From contig CALCPT010000517.1 in the NCBI GenBank assembly GCA_937897265.1, positions 1-13,862 on the forward strand: a stretch of 13,862 bases of DNA, given 5' to 3'. Positions 1-9,433 of this stretch are shown here, piece by piece. Source of the stretch: an uncultured Alcaligenaceae bacterium. GTDB taxonomy: Bacteria; Pseudomonadota; Gammaproteobacteria; Burkholderiales; Burkholderiaceae_B. Position 1 is the stretch's first letter. Each line of letters begins with the position of its first letter. The notes beneath the pieces are model-generated. The model ran no database searches and had not been told where the DNA came from. It saw only the letters and a program-made list of their open reading frames with translations. The position numbers and the translations under genes were made by a program.

Positions 1-511
1 CGTAAACACGATTGGGGCCACCCCAAACACCCACGATGATGTACATCGGGATGAGCGTAGCTTCAAAGAAGATGTAGAACAGCAGCCCGTCCATCGCGAC
101 AAAGACGCCGATCATCAAACCTGACAAGATCAAGAAGGCTGCCATGTACTGCGCGATACGCGAAGTGATGACTTCCCAACCCGCTAGCACAACGATGATC
201 GTAATAAATGCCGTAAGAAGCACAAACCACAGCGAGATTCCGTCAACGCCCAGGTGATACATCACTGCAAAGGCAGGTATCCATGTCGACTTTTCAACAA
301 ACTGCATCGCCGCAGTTGAACTGTCAAACCCGGTATAGAGAGGAATCGTGACAAAGAAACTCAGCAACGCGCCGATCAGCGAGAGGTTGCGTGTCAGCGC
401 CGGGCGCTCGTCGCTACCAACCGCCAAAATCAACAAGCCGCAAACGATCGGAACAAAAATCGCAAACGTGAGCCAGGGAGTCGTAAAAGAAGCCATCTCG
501 CTTGCCATCAT
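1..511 (-). CDS. nuoM: NADH-quinone oxidoreductase subunit M, N-terminal part (runs off the left edge)
   Basis: Antiporter-like, proton-pumping membrane subunit of complex I. I translated about 170 codons on the minus strand from 511. Hydrophobic segments lie at about residues 13-31, 45-61, 88-112 and 122-160. The motif FFEATLIPMY includes Glu150, which matches the conserved pumping glutamate in TM5 of NuoM (Glu144 in E. coli). WGGPNRVY follows at the window edge. The conserved lysines and the C-terminal two thirds lie outside the window. The first ATG (511-509) overlaps the nuoL stop as ATGA, and a second ATG follows directly at 508-506. A third in-frame ATG at 496-494 has a weak AAGCGAG upstream and could be the real start, so the N-terminus is uncertain by up to five residues. 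nuoN is expected downstream of the missing end. Family assignment is very secure. Confidence 0.95.
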   Translation of the reverse strand, partial: MMASEMASFTTPWLTFAIFVPIVCGLLILAVGSDERPALTRNLSLIGALLSFFVTIPLYTGFDSSTAAMQFVEKSTWIPAFAVMYHLGVDGISLWFVLLTAFITIIVVLAGWEVITSRIAQYMAAFLILSGLMIGVFVAMDGLLFYIFFEATLIPMYIIVGVWGGPNRVY

Positions 512-2607
512 TTAGTACCAAAGATAATGTAGGTGATCGCGACCAACAGGCCGATGATCATCGCAAAGGCGTAGTGATAGATGTAACCCGTCTGGAAACG
601 ACGCGCCACGCCTGCCAAAGCACCCACTAATTTTGCCGAGCCATTGACCAAGAGGCCATCGATCAAACCACGATCGCCACGTTGCCAAAAGCTCGTGCCG
701 ACTGCACGTAAACCACGCGCCAGCACTTGCTCGTTGAACCAGTCAAAGAAGTACTTGTTTTCAAGCACCTTATTCACGGAGCTGAGGTTTGACTGAATCG
801 CAGCAGGGACTTTGGGATTAATCAAGTAGCAATACCAGGCGACCACTGCGCCTGCGACCACTAGCCAGAAGGGCACGGTGGTAAAGGCATGCAAGGCATA
901 ACCCACCCAGCCATGAACGTGATGCCACTCTTTCGCCAACTCTGCCATCGCAGGATGCTGCGTCAGGACCACGATCGTATTTTTAAAGTACGACCCAAAC
1001 AGCAAGGGATCAATCGCAATTGCGCCGATGATAATCGAGGGGATCGCCAACAATACGAGTGGCAAGGTCACGACCCAAGGAGACTCGTGTGGCGTACCGC
1101 CATGGTGGCCATGGTCATCGTGACCGTGCGAGTCGTGTGCGTGAGCATCGCCATGGGCATGCGCGTGGTCATGGTCATGTCCGCAGGCAGCATGATCATG
1201 TCCGTGCGAATCGGCATGCCCAGCACCGTGCGTATCAAAACGCTCTTTGCCATGAAACACTAAAAAGTAAACACGGAAAGAATATAACGAGGTCACAAAC
1301 ACACCGATCAGCGTAGCGTAATGCGCAAAGCTCGCGCCCCACACATTGGCCGCGCCCGCTGCTTCGATGATGTGCTCTTTTGAGTAAAAGCCTGAGAAAA
1401 ATGGCGTACCCACCAAGGCCAATGTACCGATCAAAAACGTGATCCACGTAATAGGCATGTACTTGCGCAAGCCACCCATGTTACGAATATCTTGATCGTG
1501 ATGCATGCCGATAATGACTGAACCCGCACCCAAGAACAACAGCGCTTTAAAGAAAGCATGCGTCATCAAGTGAAAGATGGCCACTGAGTAAGCAGACGCA
1601 CCCAGGGCAACCGTCATGTAGCCAAGTTGCGACAAGGTTGAGTAAGCTACGACGCGCTTGATGTCGTTTTGGATAATGCCCAAAATACCCAAGAACAACG
1701 CGCCAATCGAACCGATCACGATGATGAACGAGAGCGCAGTGTTTGATAATTCAAAAAGTGGTGAAAAACGAGCCACCATAAAGATACCGGCGGTCACCAT
1801 GGTCGCGGCATGAATCAGTGCCGAGATCGGTGTGGGGCCTTCCATTGAGTCAGGCAACCAGGCGTGCAGAGGCACTTGTGCTGATTTACCCATGGCACCG
1901 ATAAATAAACAGATGCAAGCCACCGTCAACAACATCCAGTCGGTGCCGGGCAGCGTCAGGGCGGCCAGTTTATCTGCCTGCTTAAACACTTCGCCATAAT
2001 GCATCGTGCCGGCATAGGCAAAGAGCAAACCGATACCCAGCACAAAACCAAAGTCACCCACGCGGTTGACCAAAAACGCCTTCATGTTGGCAAAAATTGC
2101 AGTCGGTTTGGTATACCAAAAGCCGATCAGCAGATAAGACACCAGACCGACAGCCTCCCAGCCAAAGAACAACTGGACCATGTTGTTAGACATGACCAAC
2201 ATCAGCATTGAAAAGGTAAACAAAGAGATATAAGCGAAGAAACGCTGATAGCCTGGATCTTCAGACATGTACCCAATCGTGTAGATGTGAACCATCAACG
2301 AAACAGAGGTCACCACTACCATCATGAGTGCTGACAACGGATCAATCAGGAAACCAATTTCTAATTTAGCCTGGCCTAACATTGACCAGGTATACACGGC
2401 ACCATCAAAGGTGTGGCCATTGAGCACATCTTTCAGCACCAACACCGATCCGATTGCCGAGACGGCAACCAACGCGATGGTCAGAAAATGCGAGTTGCGA
2501 CGACTAACCTGACGCCCCAGAAAGCCAGTGCCAAACAAACCGGCAAGGATCGCGCCTAACAAGGGCGCGAGCGCGATGGTCAGATAAAGAGAAGGTGAGC
2601 TAAACAT
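508..2607 (-). CDS. nuoL: NADH-quinone oxidoreductase subunit L
   Basis: Distal antiporter-like, proton-pumping subunit of the complex I membrane arm (699 aa; E. coli about 613). FFGWEAVGLVSYLLIGFW contains Glu151 (E. coli Glu144). GKSAQVPLHAWLPDSMEGPT contains Lys241 (E. coli Lys229), followed by His266. FHLMTHAFFKALLFL contains His346, His350 and Lys354 (E. coli Lys342). FSGFYSKEHI carries Lys410. The region after about residue 595 (INPKVPAAI onward), with a final membrane segment at about 678-696, fits the long lateral helix and last TM of NuoL. The extra length comes mainly from a histidine-rich insertion (residues about 460-507) between the membrane segments at 433-451 and 511-532. By E. 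coli topology this loop is cytoplasmic. The start is preceded by ACGGAAC six bases from the ATG, and the gap to nuoK is 17 bases. The stop overlaps the nuoM start. Confidence 0.97.
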   Translation of the reverse strand: MFSSPSLYLTIALAPLLGAILAGLFGTGFLGRQVSRRNSHFLTIALVAVSAIGSVLVLKDVLNGHTFDGAVYTWSMLGQAKLEIGFLIDPLSALMMVVVTSVSLMVHIYTIGYMSEDPGYQRFFAYISLFTFSMLMLVMSNNMVQLFFGWEAVGLVSYLLIGFWYTKPTAIFANMKAFLVNRVGDFGFVLGIGLLFAYAGTMHYGEVFKQADKLAALTLPGTDWMLLTVACICLFIGAMGKSAQVPLHAWLPDSMEGPTPISALIHAATMVTAGIFMVARFSPLFELSNTALSFIIVIGSIGALFLGILGIIQNDIKRVVAYSTLSQLGYMTVALGASAYSVAIFHLMTHAFFKALLFLGAGSVIIGMHHDQDIRNMGGLRKYMPITWITFLIGTLALVGTPFFSGFYSKEHIIEAAGAANVWGASFAHYATLIGVFVTSLYSFRVYFLVFHGKERFDTHGAGHADSHGHDHAACGHDHDHAHAHGDAHAHDSHGHDDHGHHGGTPHESPWVVTLPLVLLAIPSIIIGAIAIDPLLFGSYFKNTIVVLTQHPAMAELAKEWHHVHGWVGYALHAFTTVPFWLVVAGAVVAWYCYLINPKVPAAIQSNLSSVNKVLENKYFFDWFNEQVLARGLRAVGTSFWQRGDRGLIDGLLVNGSAKLVGALAGVARRFQTGYIYHYAFAMIIGLLVAITYIIFGTK
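1087..1230 (-). repeat. Low-complexity His-rich segment inside nuoL
   Basis: Codons 460-507 of nuoL encode 18 histidines in 48 residues, mostly alternating with Asp, Ala and Gly (for example HGHDHAACGHDHDHAHAH), with one Cys at 475. At DNA level the stretch is a degenerate run of short CATG- and GTCATG-like units, as expected from slippage or unit duplication. It keeps the reading frame and is flanked by normal NuoL sequence (FLVFHGKERFD before, PHESPWVVTLPL after). It has the composition of a metal-binding linker, but no function is shown. Confidence 0.85.
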
Positions 2608-2624
2608 ATTGTTCCGTGATCCGA

Positions 2625-2936
2625 TCAGCCCTTCAGGCTATCAAGTTCGTCTACGTTGATGGTACTGAGGTTGCGGAAGAGCAGCACTAAAATTGCCAGG
2701 CCAATCGCGGCCTCGGCGGCTGCAACCGTCAGAATAAAGAACACGAATACCTGCCCCGCCGCATCACCCATCCAGGTAGAGAAGGCAACAAAGTTCATGT
2801 TCACGGCCAAAAGCATTAACTCAACCGACATCAACAATACGATCAAGTTGCGGCGATTCAAAAAAATCCCAAACACACCAATCGCAAACAAAATGGCGCC
2901 CAGCACTAAAAAGTGCGGCAGGGTCAAGGTCATCAT
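2625..2936 (-). CDS. nuoK: NADH-quinone oxidoreductase subunit K
   Basis: Small membrane subunit of complex I (103 aa; E. coli 100), homologous to MrpC antiporter subunits. Three hydrophobic segments lie at about 5-24, 31-52 and 61-86. The two membrane glutamates essential in the family are visible: Glu39 in [10 protein letters not shown] and Glu75 in [11 protein letters not shown] (E. coli Glu36 and Glu72). LNRRN after the first helix is typical. Two ATGs lie side by side. I chose the first because the strong AAAGGAG (2944-2950) is seven bases from it, and the gene then overlaps the nuoJ stop as ATGA, suggesting translational coupling. Confidence 0.97.
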   Translation of the reverse strand: MMTLTLPHFLVLGAILFAIGVFGIFLNRRNLIVLLMSVELMLLAVNMNFVAFSTWMGDAAGQVFVFFILTVAAAEAAIGLAILVLLFRNLSTINVDELDSLKG

Positions 2937-3550
2937 GGCTGATCTCCTTTGGCGTTCACAGCCTCTTGGCTAGGCATCTTGACCAGGCGCACCCGATCTT
3001 TGGCACGCACTCGCACCGAGGCGCCTGGGTCGTTATATTTCACGTCGCGACGTTTGCGCAGCGTTAACGAGATCGCAGCGATCATGCCGACCAGCAAGAG
3101 CACTGCACCGACTTCAACCGCGAAGGCGTATTCGGTGTACATCGCTTCGCCCAGCGTGCGAGCGTTGTTGTAATCGTTACCCATGTCAGCGGCTGGGCCA
3201 ACCTGCCCCCAAGACGTTGCCAACACAAACGACATCTCGCCAACCATGATCAACCCAACGATCAGGCCCAACGGCAAATAGGTTTTGATGCCGGTACGCA
3301 GTTCTTCCATCTTGACATCTAGCATCATCACGACAAACAAGAACAACACCATCACCGCACCCACGTATACCAGCACGAGCAGCAACGCTAAAAACTCAGC
3401 GCCTAGCAACATCCAGATCATTGCGGCATTTGCAAACGCCAAGATCAGATGCAGCACAGCGGTGACTGGGCTTGAGGCGGTAATGACTCGAAACGCCGCC
3501 ACGACCAGCACCAAGGCCAACACATAGAACAGGATAGTTGTAAACATCAT
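2933..3550 (-). CDS. nuoJ: NADH-quinone oxidoreductase subunit J
   Basis: Membrane subunit of complex I (205 aa; E. coli 184), part of the E-channel that links quinone reduction to the antiporter subunits. Five hydrophobic segments are visible at about 5-24, 28-49, 54-77, 90-111 and 141-164. The third holds [17 protein letters not shown] (62-78), the conserved TM3 with the Tyr/Gly positions of the pi-bulge, and a family-typical Glu52 precedes it. The protein ends in a charged tail (about 165-205, beginning [11 protein letters not shown]), longer than in E. coli. The start ATGATG at 3550 follows GAGGT and AAAAGAA; either ATG is possible. It lies 22 bases from the nuoI stop, and its own stop overlaps nuoK. 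Confidence 0.96.
   Translation of the reverse strand: MMFTTILFYVLALVLVVAAFRVITASSPVTAVLHLILAFANAAMIWMLLGAEFLALLLVLVYVGAVMVLFLFVVMMLDVKMEELRTGIKTYLPLGLIVGLIMVGEMSFVLATSWGQVGPAADMGNDYNNARTLGEAMYTEYAFAVEVGAVLLLVGMIAAISLTLRKRRDVKYNDPGASVRVRAKDRVRLVKMPSQEAVNAKGDQP
2944..2950 (-). promoter_or_regulatory. Ribosome binding site of nuoK
   Basis: AAAGGAG on the minus strand lies inside the last codons of nuoJ, seven bases before the first of two adjacent nuoK ATG codons. It is one of the best Shine-Dalgarno matches in the operon and favours the first ATG over the second, which would be ten bases away. Confidence 0.7.
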
Positions 3551-3572
3551 TTCTTTTTAGACCTCGGCCATA

Positions 3573-4061
3573 TCAACGATAAGGCGCGTCAATTGCGCGA
3601 TTGCGGGCGATATCTTCTTCGTAGCGATCACCCACCGCCAACAACATGTCTTTTGTGAAATACAAATCACCGCGTTTTTCACCGTGATATTCGTGAATAT
3701 GCGTTTCAACAATTGAATCGACTGGGCAGCTTTCTTCACAGAAACCGCAAAAAATGCATTTAGTCAGATCGATGTCGTAGCGAGTCGTACGGCGCGAACC
3801 ATCTTCACGCTGTTCAGACTCAATCGTGATGGCCAAGGCTGGACAAACGGCCTCGCACAACTTGCAAGCGATACAACGCTCTTCGCCGTTGGGATAACGA
3901 CGCAACGCATGCAAGCCACGAAAACGTGGTGACTGTGGTGTTTTTTCAAGCGGATAACGCAACGTAATTTTGCGCTTGAAAAAATACTTACCTGTCAGCT
4001 TCATGCCCTTGAGCAACTCAAGCAGCATCAAACTACCAAAAAAATCTTTAATCGCTTCCAT
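3573..4061 (-). CDS. nuoI: NADH-quinone oxidoreductase subunit I, 2x[4Fe-4S] protein
   Basis: Peripheral iron-sulfur subunit (162 aa) carrying clusters N6a and N6b, which pass electrons from NuoG to cluster N2 in NuoB. Two ferredoxin motifs are complete: [12 protein letters not shown] with Cys63, 66, 69 and 73, and [12 protein letters not shown] with Cys102, 105, 108 and 112. As in 8-iron ferredoxins, the last Cys of each motif belongs to the opposite cluster. The N-terminal helix ([16 protein letters not shown]) and the conserved [20 protein letters not shown] segment anchor it to the membrane arm. AAAAGG lies about six bases before the ATG. It sits 25 bases downstream of nuoH and 22 upstream of nuoJ, the standard order. 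Confidence 0.98.
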   Translation of the reverse strand: MEAIKDFFGSLMLLELLKGMKLTGKYFFKRKITLRYPLEKTPQSPRFRGLHALRRYPNGEERCIACKLCEAVCPALAITIESEQREDGSRRTTRYDIDLTKCIFCGFCEESCPVDSIVETHIHEYHGEKRGDLYFTKDMLLAVGDRYEEDIARNRAIDAPYR

Positions 4062-4086
4062 ACATGCCTTTTCTGTCTAGCCGCAC

Positions 4087-5160
4087 TTAGTTCCAGATGT
4101 TCCAGGGCGTCTGCATCCAGATCGCCACAACAACCAACCACACGCCAGTCAGCGGGATGAATATCTTCCAGCCCAAACGCATGATTTGATCGTACCGATA
4201 CCGCGGAAACGACGCGCGAAACCAGATGAACAGAGAAACCACAACAAACGTTTTAAGACCTAGCCATAGCCAACCGGGTACCCAGGTCAGCGGAGCGATC
4301 TCAACGGGAGCAGCCCAGCCGCCCAAGAACATAATCGAGGCCATACATGACAAGAAAATCATGTTGGCGTATTCGCCCAAGAAAAACAGCGCAAACGCCA
4401 TGCCCGAATACTCGACCATGTGACCTGCCACGATTTCGGATTCACCTTCGACCACGTCAAACGGATGACGGTTGGTTTCAGCGACTGCCGAGATCACATA
4501 GATCACAAACAGAGGCAACAACGGCAGCCAGTTCCAGGACATGAAATTGATGCCGTGGTCGGCAAACCAACCACGCGTTTGCACATTGACAATTTCAGTC
4601 ATGTTCAAACTGCCTGACACCAGCAACACTGTCACCAGTACAAAACCAATTGCAAGTTCGTACGACAGCATTTGTGCCGAGGCACGCATCGCAGCCAAGA
4701 AGGCATACTTAGAATTGGAGGCCCAGCCTGCCACAATGACCCCGTACACACCGATCGAGGTAATCGCCATCACATACATCAGGCCCGCGTTGACGTTGGC
4801 TAACACTAGTTCTGGCCCGAACGGCACGACAGCCCAAGCAGCTAGGGCAGGCATCAATGTCACCACAGGTGCCAAGATAAACAAAATCTTGTTAGCCTGA
4901 CTAGGTACGATAACTTCTTTGGTTAACAGCTTGAACACGTCAGCAAAAGGCTGCAACAAGCCTCTGAAGCCAACGCGATTGGGGCCTAGACGAATGTGCA
5001 TGAAGCCAATCATCTTGCGTTCCCAATAGGTCAGATACGCTACGCACAAAATAATTGGCACAGCGATCACTAAAATCTTGACCAAAGTCCACAGCACTAA
5101 CCAAACAGTTGGGCCAAGCAACTCGACCCCATGCGTTTCAAGAACGTTGAGCCACTGCAT
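4087..5160 (-). CDS. nuoH: NADH-quinone oxidoreductase subunit H
   Basis: Membrane subunit that forms much of the quinone chamber entrance and the start of the E-channel (357 aa; E. coli 325). Hallmarks in order are [20 protein letters not shown] (45-64) with [16 protein letters not shown] (67-82), [16 protein letters not shown] (227-242) with the loop glutamates and aspartate, and [18 protein letters not shown] (249-266). About eight to nine hydrophobic segments are evident. The start ATG shares one base with the nuoG stop (TGATG), and GGAG eight bases upstream lies within nuoG, so translation is probably coupled. Confidence 0.98.
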   Translation of the reverse strand: MQWLNVLETHGVELLGPTVWLVLWTLVKILVIAVPIILCVAYLTYWERKMIGFMHIRLGPNRVGFRGLLQPFADVFKLLTKEVIVPSQANKILFILAPVVTLMPALAAWAVVPFGPELVLANVNAGLMYVMAITSIGVYGVIVAGWASNSKYAFLAAMRASAQMLSYELAIGFVLVTVLLVSGSLNMTEIVNVQTRGWFADHGINFMSWNWLPLLPLFVIYVISAVAETNRHPFDVVEGESEIVAGHMVEYSGMAFALFFLGEYANMIFLSCMASIMFLGGWAAPVEIAPLTWVPGWLWLGLKTFVVVSLFIWFRASFPRYRYDQIMRLGWKIFIPLTGVWLVVVAIWMQTPWNIWN

Positions 5161-7502
5161 CAGGCACGCTCCACACTAAGTTGTCCGAACGCACCACCCA
5201 GTGCTGCGGTCTGTTCAAAACCTGCCGCAATACGTACGGCACCTGACGCCAGCGTGTTGTCTTGCTCGGCTGCCAAGACCACCTGCCCCGCGGCTGCCTT
5301 CACAAGCACCTGTGTACCTGGCGTCACGCCTAACTGAGCGAGGGTACTAGCATGCATGCGCGCCACAGGTGTGCGCGAGGATGCTGACTCTTGCAAGGCA
5401 GGAGCGCGGCGCACCATCGCATCAGTGCGAAAGATTGGCACATCAGTCACACGCTCGAGGGCAATGCCCGCGGTTGAAGCTGCGCCTGACGACAGAGCAC
5501 TGAGCTCGGCGTTCAGTTGATTAGATAACCGCCCGCTGACGCCACCAGATAAGACTGCATCGCGCACAGACTCTGAGGACTCGTCATCAAAACCAGCCAG
5601 ATGCAAGACATTGCCCAACACGCGCAAGACTTTCCAACCTGGGCGTGTTTGACCGCGTGGAGCCACAGTTCCTTTGAAGCTTTGCGCCGAGCCCTGAGCG
5701 TTGACAAACGTACCCGAGGTTTCAGTAAACGGTGAAATCGGCAACATCACATGCGCCCAATCGCGCGCGCCTGTTGCAAATGGCGTGAGCGCGACTGCAA
5801 ACTGCGCGGCCTTTAACGCTGCAATCGCCTGCGCCCCCTGATCCACATCTAACAAAGGCTCAGCATGCAAGACAACATAGGCCTTTAGAGGCTCGGCAAA
5901 CATTGCTGCCGCTGTTTTGCCGCCTTTAACAGGCACAGCACCAGCCAAATAACCACCCACCGTATTGGCACCAGCAGTTAAAAAGCCCAACTGACCTGAA
6001 GCCAACTGTGCAATCAACTGCGCGAGGGCAGCAATACGCGAGGCGTCAGGTGCGTTCACTGCAGTGCTACCTAAGAGCACCGCGACGCGCTCGCCTGAAG
6101 CCAAACTCGCGGCGATCTGTTCAGCAGCAGCACCGGGCTGCACGGCAGACAGCGCTGCTGGAATGTCAGCTGATTTTGCTTTGGCCAAGGCCACGACAAC
6201 TTGAGCCAACGTATCGGCCAAGGCGCTTGGCAAGGTTGTTGCTCGCGCAGTCAATTTAAAGAGAGGATCATCACCCGCAGTATCCACAGACGAGACCTGC
6301 GTGCCGCGCTTGACAGCCTGCCGCAAGCGTTGCGCCATCAACGGATGATCTTTACGCAAGAACGAGCCGACCACCAACACGCGATCAACCGTATCGAGTG
6401 CGTTGATATTCATGCCCAACCAAGGAGCACCGGTCAGGGCTGAGTCAAACGCTGCATCAGTTTGACGCAAACGGAAATCAATATTTTCAGAACCCAACCC
6501 ACGTGTCACACGTGCGAGCAAGGCCATTTCTTCGAGCGTAGAGTATTCGCTGGCGAGCGAGCCAATTTGCGCGGCACCGGACGCATCACGCACTTGCATC
6601 AAACCTTGCGCCACTGCCTGCAAGGCATCTGACCAAGAGGCTTCGCGCCACTGACCGTCAGTGCCCTTCACCATTGGGCTTGTCAGACGATCTTCGTTTA
6701 AACCTTCGTACGAAAAACGATCGCGATCACTGAGCCAGCATTCGTTCACATCTTCATTTTCAAAAGGCACCACGCGAATCACTTGATCGCCCTTGACCTG
6801 CACCACCAAGTTTGCACCCAAACTATCATGTGGTGATACTGAGCGTCGACGCGCGAGCTCCCAGGTGCGAGCCTGATAGCGGAAGGGCTTTGAGGTCAGT
6901 GCGCCTACTGGGCACAGATCGATCATGTTGCCTGACAATTCTGACTCGACGGCGCGCCCGACGAAAGTGGTGATCTCAGAGTGCTCGCCACGGCCAACCA
7001 TGCCAAGCTCCATCACACCGGCGATCTCTTGGCCAAAGCGCACGCAACGTGTGCAATGAATACAGCGCGACATTTCTTCGGCCGACACCAAGGGGCCCAA
7101 GTCTTTATGAAACACCACACGCTTTTCTTCTTGATAGCGCGAGCTTGAACCGCCGTAACCGACCGCCACGTCTTGCAACTGACACTCGCCACCCTGATCA
7201 CAAATCGGGCAATCAAGCGGGTGATTAATCAGCAAAAACTCCATGACGCTTTTTTGTGCCGCCACCGCGCGCTCTGAGCAGGTGTGCACCACCATCCCAT
7301 TGGTCACGGGCGTTGCGCAAGCTGGCATCGCTTTGGGGGCTTTCTCGACCTCAACCAAACACATGCGGCAGTTAGCTGCAACGGTCAATTTCTTGTGATA
7401 ACAAAAGTGCGGCACGTAGACGCCGAGCTTATGCGCGGCATGCATCACCATGCTGCCTTCTTGCACTTCGACTTTCTTGCCGTCGATGGTTAACTCAACC
7501 AT
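5160..7502 (-). CDS. nuoG: NADH-quinone oxidoreductase subunit G
   Basis: Largest peripheral subunit (780 aa), carrying clusters N1b, N5 and N4 in the electron path from NuoF/E to NuoI. Ligands are visible: Cys34, 45, 48 and 62 for the [2Fe-2S] N1b; His94, Cys98, 101 and 107 for N5 (His-ligated); Cys147, 150, 153 and 197 for N4. The four-Cys motif that would hold the off-path cluster N7 in E. coli or Thermus is absent; after residue 197 only an isolated Cys245 occurs in the corresponding stretch. The rest (about 220-780) is the molybdopterin-oxidoreductase-like domain, which holds no cofactor in complex I. This half is rich in Ala and less conserved. The start is 15 bases from nuoF with a distant AAGG. 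The stop overlaps the nuoH start. Confidence 0.97.
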   Translation of the reverse strand: MVELTIDGKKVEVQEGSMVMHAAHKLGVYVPHFCYHKKLTVAANCRMCLVEVEKAPKAMPACATPVTNGMVVHTCSERAVAAQKSVMEFLLINHPLDCPICDQGGECQLQDVAVGYGGSSSRYQEEKRVVFHKDLGPLVSAEEMSRCIHCTRCVRFGQEIAGVMELGMVGRGEHSEITTFVGRAVESELSGNMIDLCPVGALTSKPFRYQARTWELARRRSVSPHDSLGANLVVQVKGDQVIRVVPFENEDVNECWLSDRDRFSYEGLNEDRLTSPMVKGTDGQWREASWSDALQAVAQGLMQVRDASGAAQIGSLASEYSTLEEMALLARVTRGLGSENIDFRLRQTDAAFDSALTGAPWLGMNINALDTVDRVLVVGSFLRKDHPLMAQRLRQAVKRGTQVSSVDTAGDDPLFKLTARATTLPSALADTLAQVVVALAKAKSADIPAALSAVQPGAAAEQIAASLASGERVAVLLGSTAVNAPDASRIAALAQLIAQLASGQLGFLTAGANTVGGYLAGAVPVKGGKTAAAMFAEPLKAYVVLHAEPLLDVDQGAQAIAALKAAQFAVALTPFATGARDWAHVMLPISPFTETSGTFVNAQGSAQSFKGTVAPRGQTRPGWKVLRVLGNVLHLAGFDDESSESVRDAVLSGGVSGRLSNQLNAELSALSSGAASTAGIALERVTDVPIFRTDAMVRRAPALQESASSRTPVARMHASTLAQLGVTPGTQVLVKAAAGQVVLAAEQDNTLASGAVRIAAGFEQTAALGGAFGQLSVERA

Positions 7503-7517
7503 AACTTTGTCCAGACC

Positions 7518-8903
7518 TTAAAGATAGGGGGCCACCACACAGCGCTTATGCTCAATGTGGTACGCAAATTCGTCGCGATAATGTTTCAAGAAACCACGCA
7601 CTGGCATCGCCGCTGCATCACCCAAGGCGCAAATGGTGCGCCCCATGATGTTGCCTGCAACCGAATCCAGCAAATCGAGATCTTCAGGGCGACCCTGACC
7701 ATGCTCGATGCGGTTCACCATACGGTAGAGCCAACCCGTGCCTTCGCGACAAGGAGTGCACTGCCCGCAGCTTTCTTCAAAATAAAAATAAGACAAACGC
7801 AGCAAAGACTTGACCATGCAACGCGTATCGTTCATGACAATCACGGCGCCCGAGCCCAGCATCGAGCCGGCCTTTGAGATCGCGTCGTAATCCATGGTGG
7901 TGTCCATCATGATGTTGCCGGGGATCACCGGTGCGCTTGACCCGCCAGGGATCACCGCTTTAAGCGTTGAACCACCACGCATACCACCCGCAAGTTCTAA
8001 CAGCTTTGAAAAAGGTGTGCCCAAGGGGATTTCGTAGTTACCGGGACGCTCGACGTCACCGGTAATTGAAAACAACTTGGTACCGCCGTTGTTGGGCTTA
8101 CCAACTTCAAGGTAGGCTGGCCCACCGTTACGAATGATCCAAGGGACCGCTGCAAAGGTTTCAGTGTTGTTGATGGTCGTGGGCTTACCGTACAAACCAA
8201 AGCTAGCCGGAAAAGGTGGCTTGAAACGTGGCTGACCTTTTTTACCCTCAAGCGACTCAAGCAAAGCGGTTTCTTCGCCGCAAATGTAGGCGCCATAGCC
8301 ATGAAACGCATGCAATTGAAAATTAAATTGCGAACCTAAGATGTTGTTACCCAACATGCCAGCGGCGCGGGCTTCGTCAAGCGCTTCTTCAAAACGCTCG
8401 TACACCTCAAAGATTTCGCCGTGAATGTAGTTGTAACCAACGGGGATACCCATCGCGTAGGCGGCAATCGCCATGCCTTCAATCACAATGTGAGGATTCA
8501 AGCGCAAAATATCGCGATCTTTAAACGTGCCAGGCTCGCCTTCGTCAGAATTACAAACCAAATATTTTTGGCCTGGAAACGTACGGGGCATAAAGCTCCA
8601 TTTCAGACCTGTCGGAAATCCTGCACCGCCGCGACCACGTAAACCCGAGGCCTTGACTTCAGCGATGACGTCTTCTTGCGTCATGCCCTGGGTCAAAATC
8701 TTACGCAGGGCTTCGTAACCACCGCGCTTGACGTAATCGGCCAAACGCCAGTTACTGCCATCAAGGCCATCCATAATTTGCGGGCCAAGATGACGACCAT
8801 GCAACGCCATCGAAGACGGGAGGTCATTCGCCGGTGCGGCGACCAAACCCTGCGAATACTTTTGCAGAATGCTCGCGGTTTTATCAGACATCAAGGTGCT
8901 CAT
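7518..8903 (-). CDS. nuoF: NADH-quinone oxidoreductase subunit F, NADH- and FMN-binding
   Basis: Catalytic entry subunit (461 aa): it binds NADH and FMN and holds the [4Fe-4S] cluster N3. [16 protein letters not shown] (87-102) is the glycine-rich nucleotide-binding loop, and [13 protein letters not shown] (118-130) lies at the FMN/NADH site. [18 protein letters not shown] (216-233) is the conserved family block. Cluster N3 ligands are Cys379, 382 and 385 in [15 protein letters not shown], and Cys425 in TICALGDAA. The start overlaps the nuoE stop by four bases (ATGA), with GGGGA six bases upstream. A second ATG at codon 5 (8891) is a less likely start. With NuoE and NuoG it forms the NADH dehydrogenase module. 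Confidence 0.98.
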   Translation of the reverse strand: MSTLMSDKTASILQKYSQGLVAAPANDLPSSMALHGRHLGPQIMDGLDGSNWRLADYVKRGGYEALRKILTQGMTQEDVIAEVKASGLRGRGGAGFPTGLKWSFMPRTFPGQKYLVCNSDEGEPGTFKDRDILRLNPHIVIEGMAIAAYAMGIPVGYNYIHGEIFEVYERFEEALDEARAAGMLGNNILGSQFNFQLHAFHGYGAYICGEETALLESLEGKKGQPRFKPPFPASFGLYGKPTTINNTETFAAVPWIIRNGGPAYLEVGKPNNGGTKLFSITGDVERPGNYEIPLGTPFSKLLELAGGMRGGSTLKAVIPGGSSAPVIPGNIMMDTTMDYDAISKAGSMLGSGAVIVMNDTRCMVKSLLRLSYFYFEESCGQCTPCREGTGWLYRMVNRIEHGQGRPEDLDLLDSVAGNIMGRTICALGDAAAMPVRGFLKHYRDEFAYHIEHKRCVVAPYL

Positions 8904-9400
8904 TTTGAATCCCCGCGCGCAGCCTCAGACAACTCGGCCAGCATGGCATCGATTTTTTCAGGCGCCATACGCACACACATGTGCTTGTTGTTGACGATCA
9001 ATACTGGTGAGTCACCACAGGCGCCCATGCACTCGCCTTCAACCAAAGTGAACACACCGTCAGCCGTTGTTTCACGAAACCCAATACCAAGTTTGGTCTT
9101 GAGGTAATCAGCAGTCTTTTCGCCATCGCGCAAGGCGCACGGCAAGTTGGTGCAGACCGTGAGCTTGAACTTACCCACAGGGCGAACATCAAACATATTG
9201 TAAAAAGTCGCGTTTTCTTGCACCGCGATAGCGGGTTGACCAAGATAATCGGCCACGTCTTGAATCACTTCGGGCGACACCCAGCCTTGCTCGTCTTGCG
9301 CAATTGCCAGCGAGGCCATGATGGCAGACTGCTTTTGATCAGCCGGATACTTGGCGATCTCGCGGTCGATTTTTTTGTAAGCCTGTTCAGAGAGCAACAT
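8900..9400 (-). CDS. nuoE: NADH-quinone oxidoreductase subunit E, [2Fe-2S] protein
   Basis: Thioredoxin-fold subunit (166 aa) carrying the off-path [2Fe-2S] cluster N1a next to NuoF. The four ligands fit the family pattern CX4C...CX3C: Cys83 and Cys88 in [10 protein letters not shown], Cys124 and Cys128 in [11 protein letters not shown]. An N-terminal helical domain contains the conserved block [15 protein letters not shown] (64-78). The start is preceded only by a weak GGA. It lies 33 bases downstream of nuoD, and its stop overlaps nuoF as ATGA, so the stoichiometric partners E and F are probably translationally coupled. Confidence 0.97.
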   Translation of the reverse strand: MLLSEQAYKKIDREIAKYPADQKQSAIMASLAIAQDEQGWVSPEVIQDVADYLGQPAIAVQENATFYNMFDVRPVGKFKLTVCTNLPCALRDGEKTADYLKTKLGIGFRETTADGVFTLVEGECMGACGDSPVLIVNNKHMCVRMAPEKIDAMLAELSEAARGDSK

Positions 9401-9433
9401 GTTTTAAATCCGGTATAAGCGATGAGGCAACGA

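Noticed and set aside
889..1263. Plus-strand open frame of 124 codons, opposite the His-rich part of nuoL
   Set aside because: It is antisense to a secure gene. Its Met/Val-rich composition is the mirror of His/Asp codons, and there is no recognisable domain.
4541..4900. Plus-strand open frame of 119 codons opposite nuoH
   Set aside because: It is antisense to strongly conserved NuoH coding sequence, with a low-complexity translation and no supporting context. The same holds for other antisense frames such as 2656-2973 and 7548-7877.
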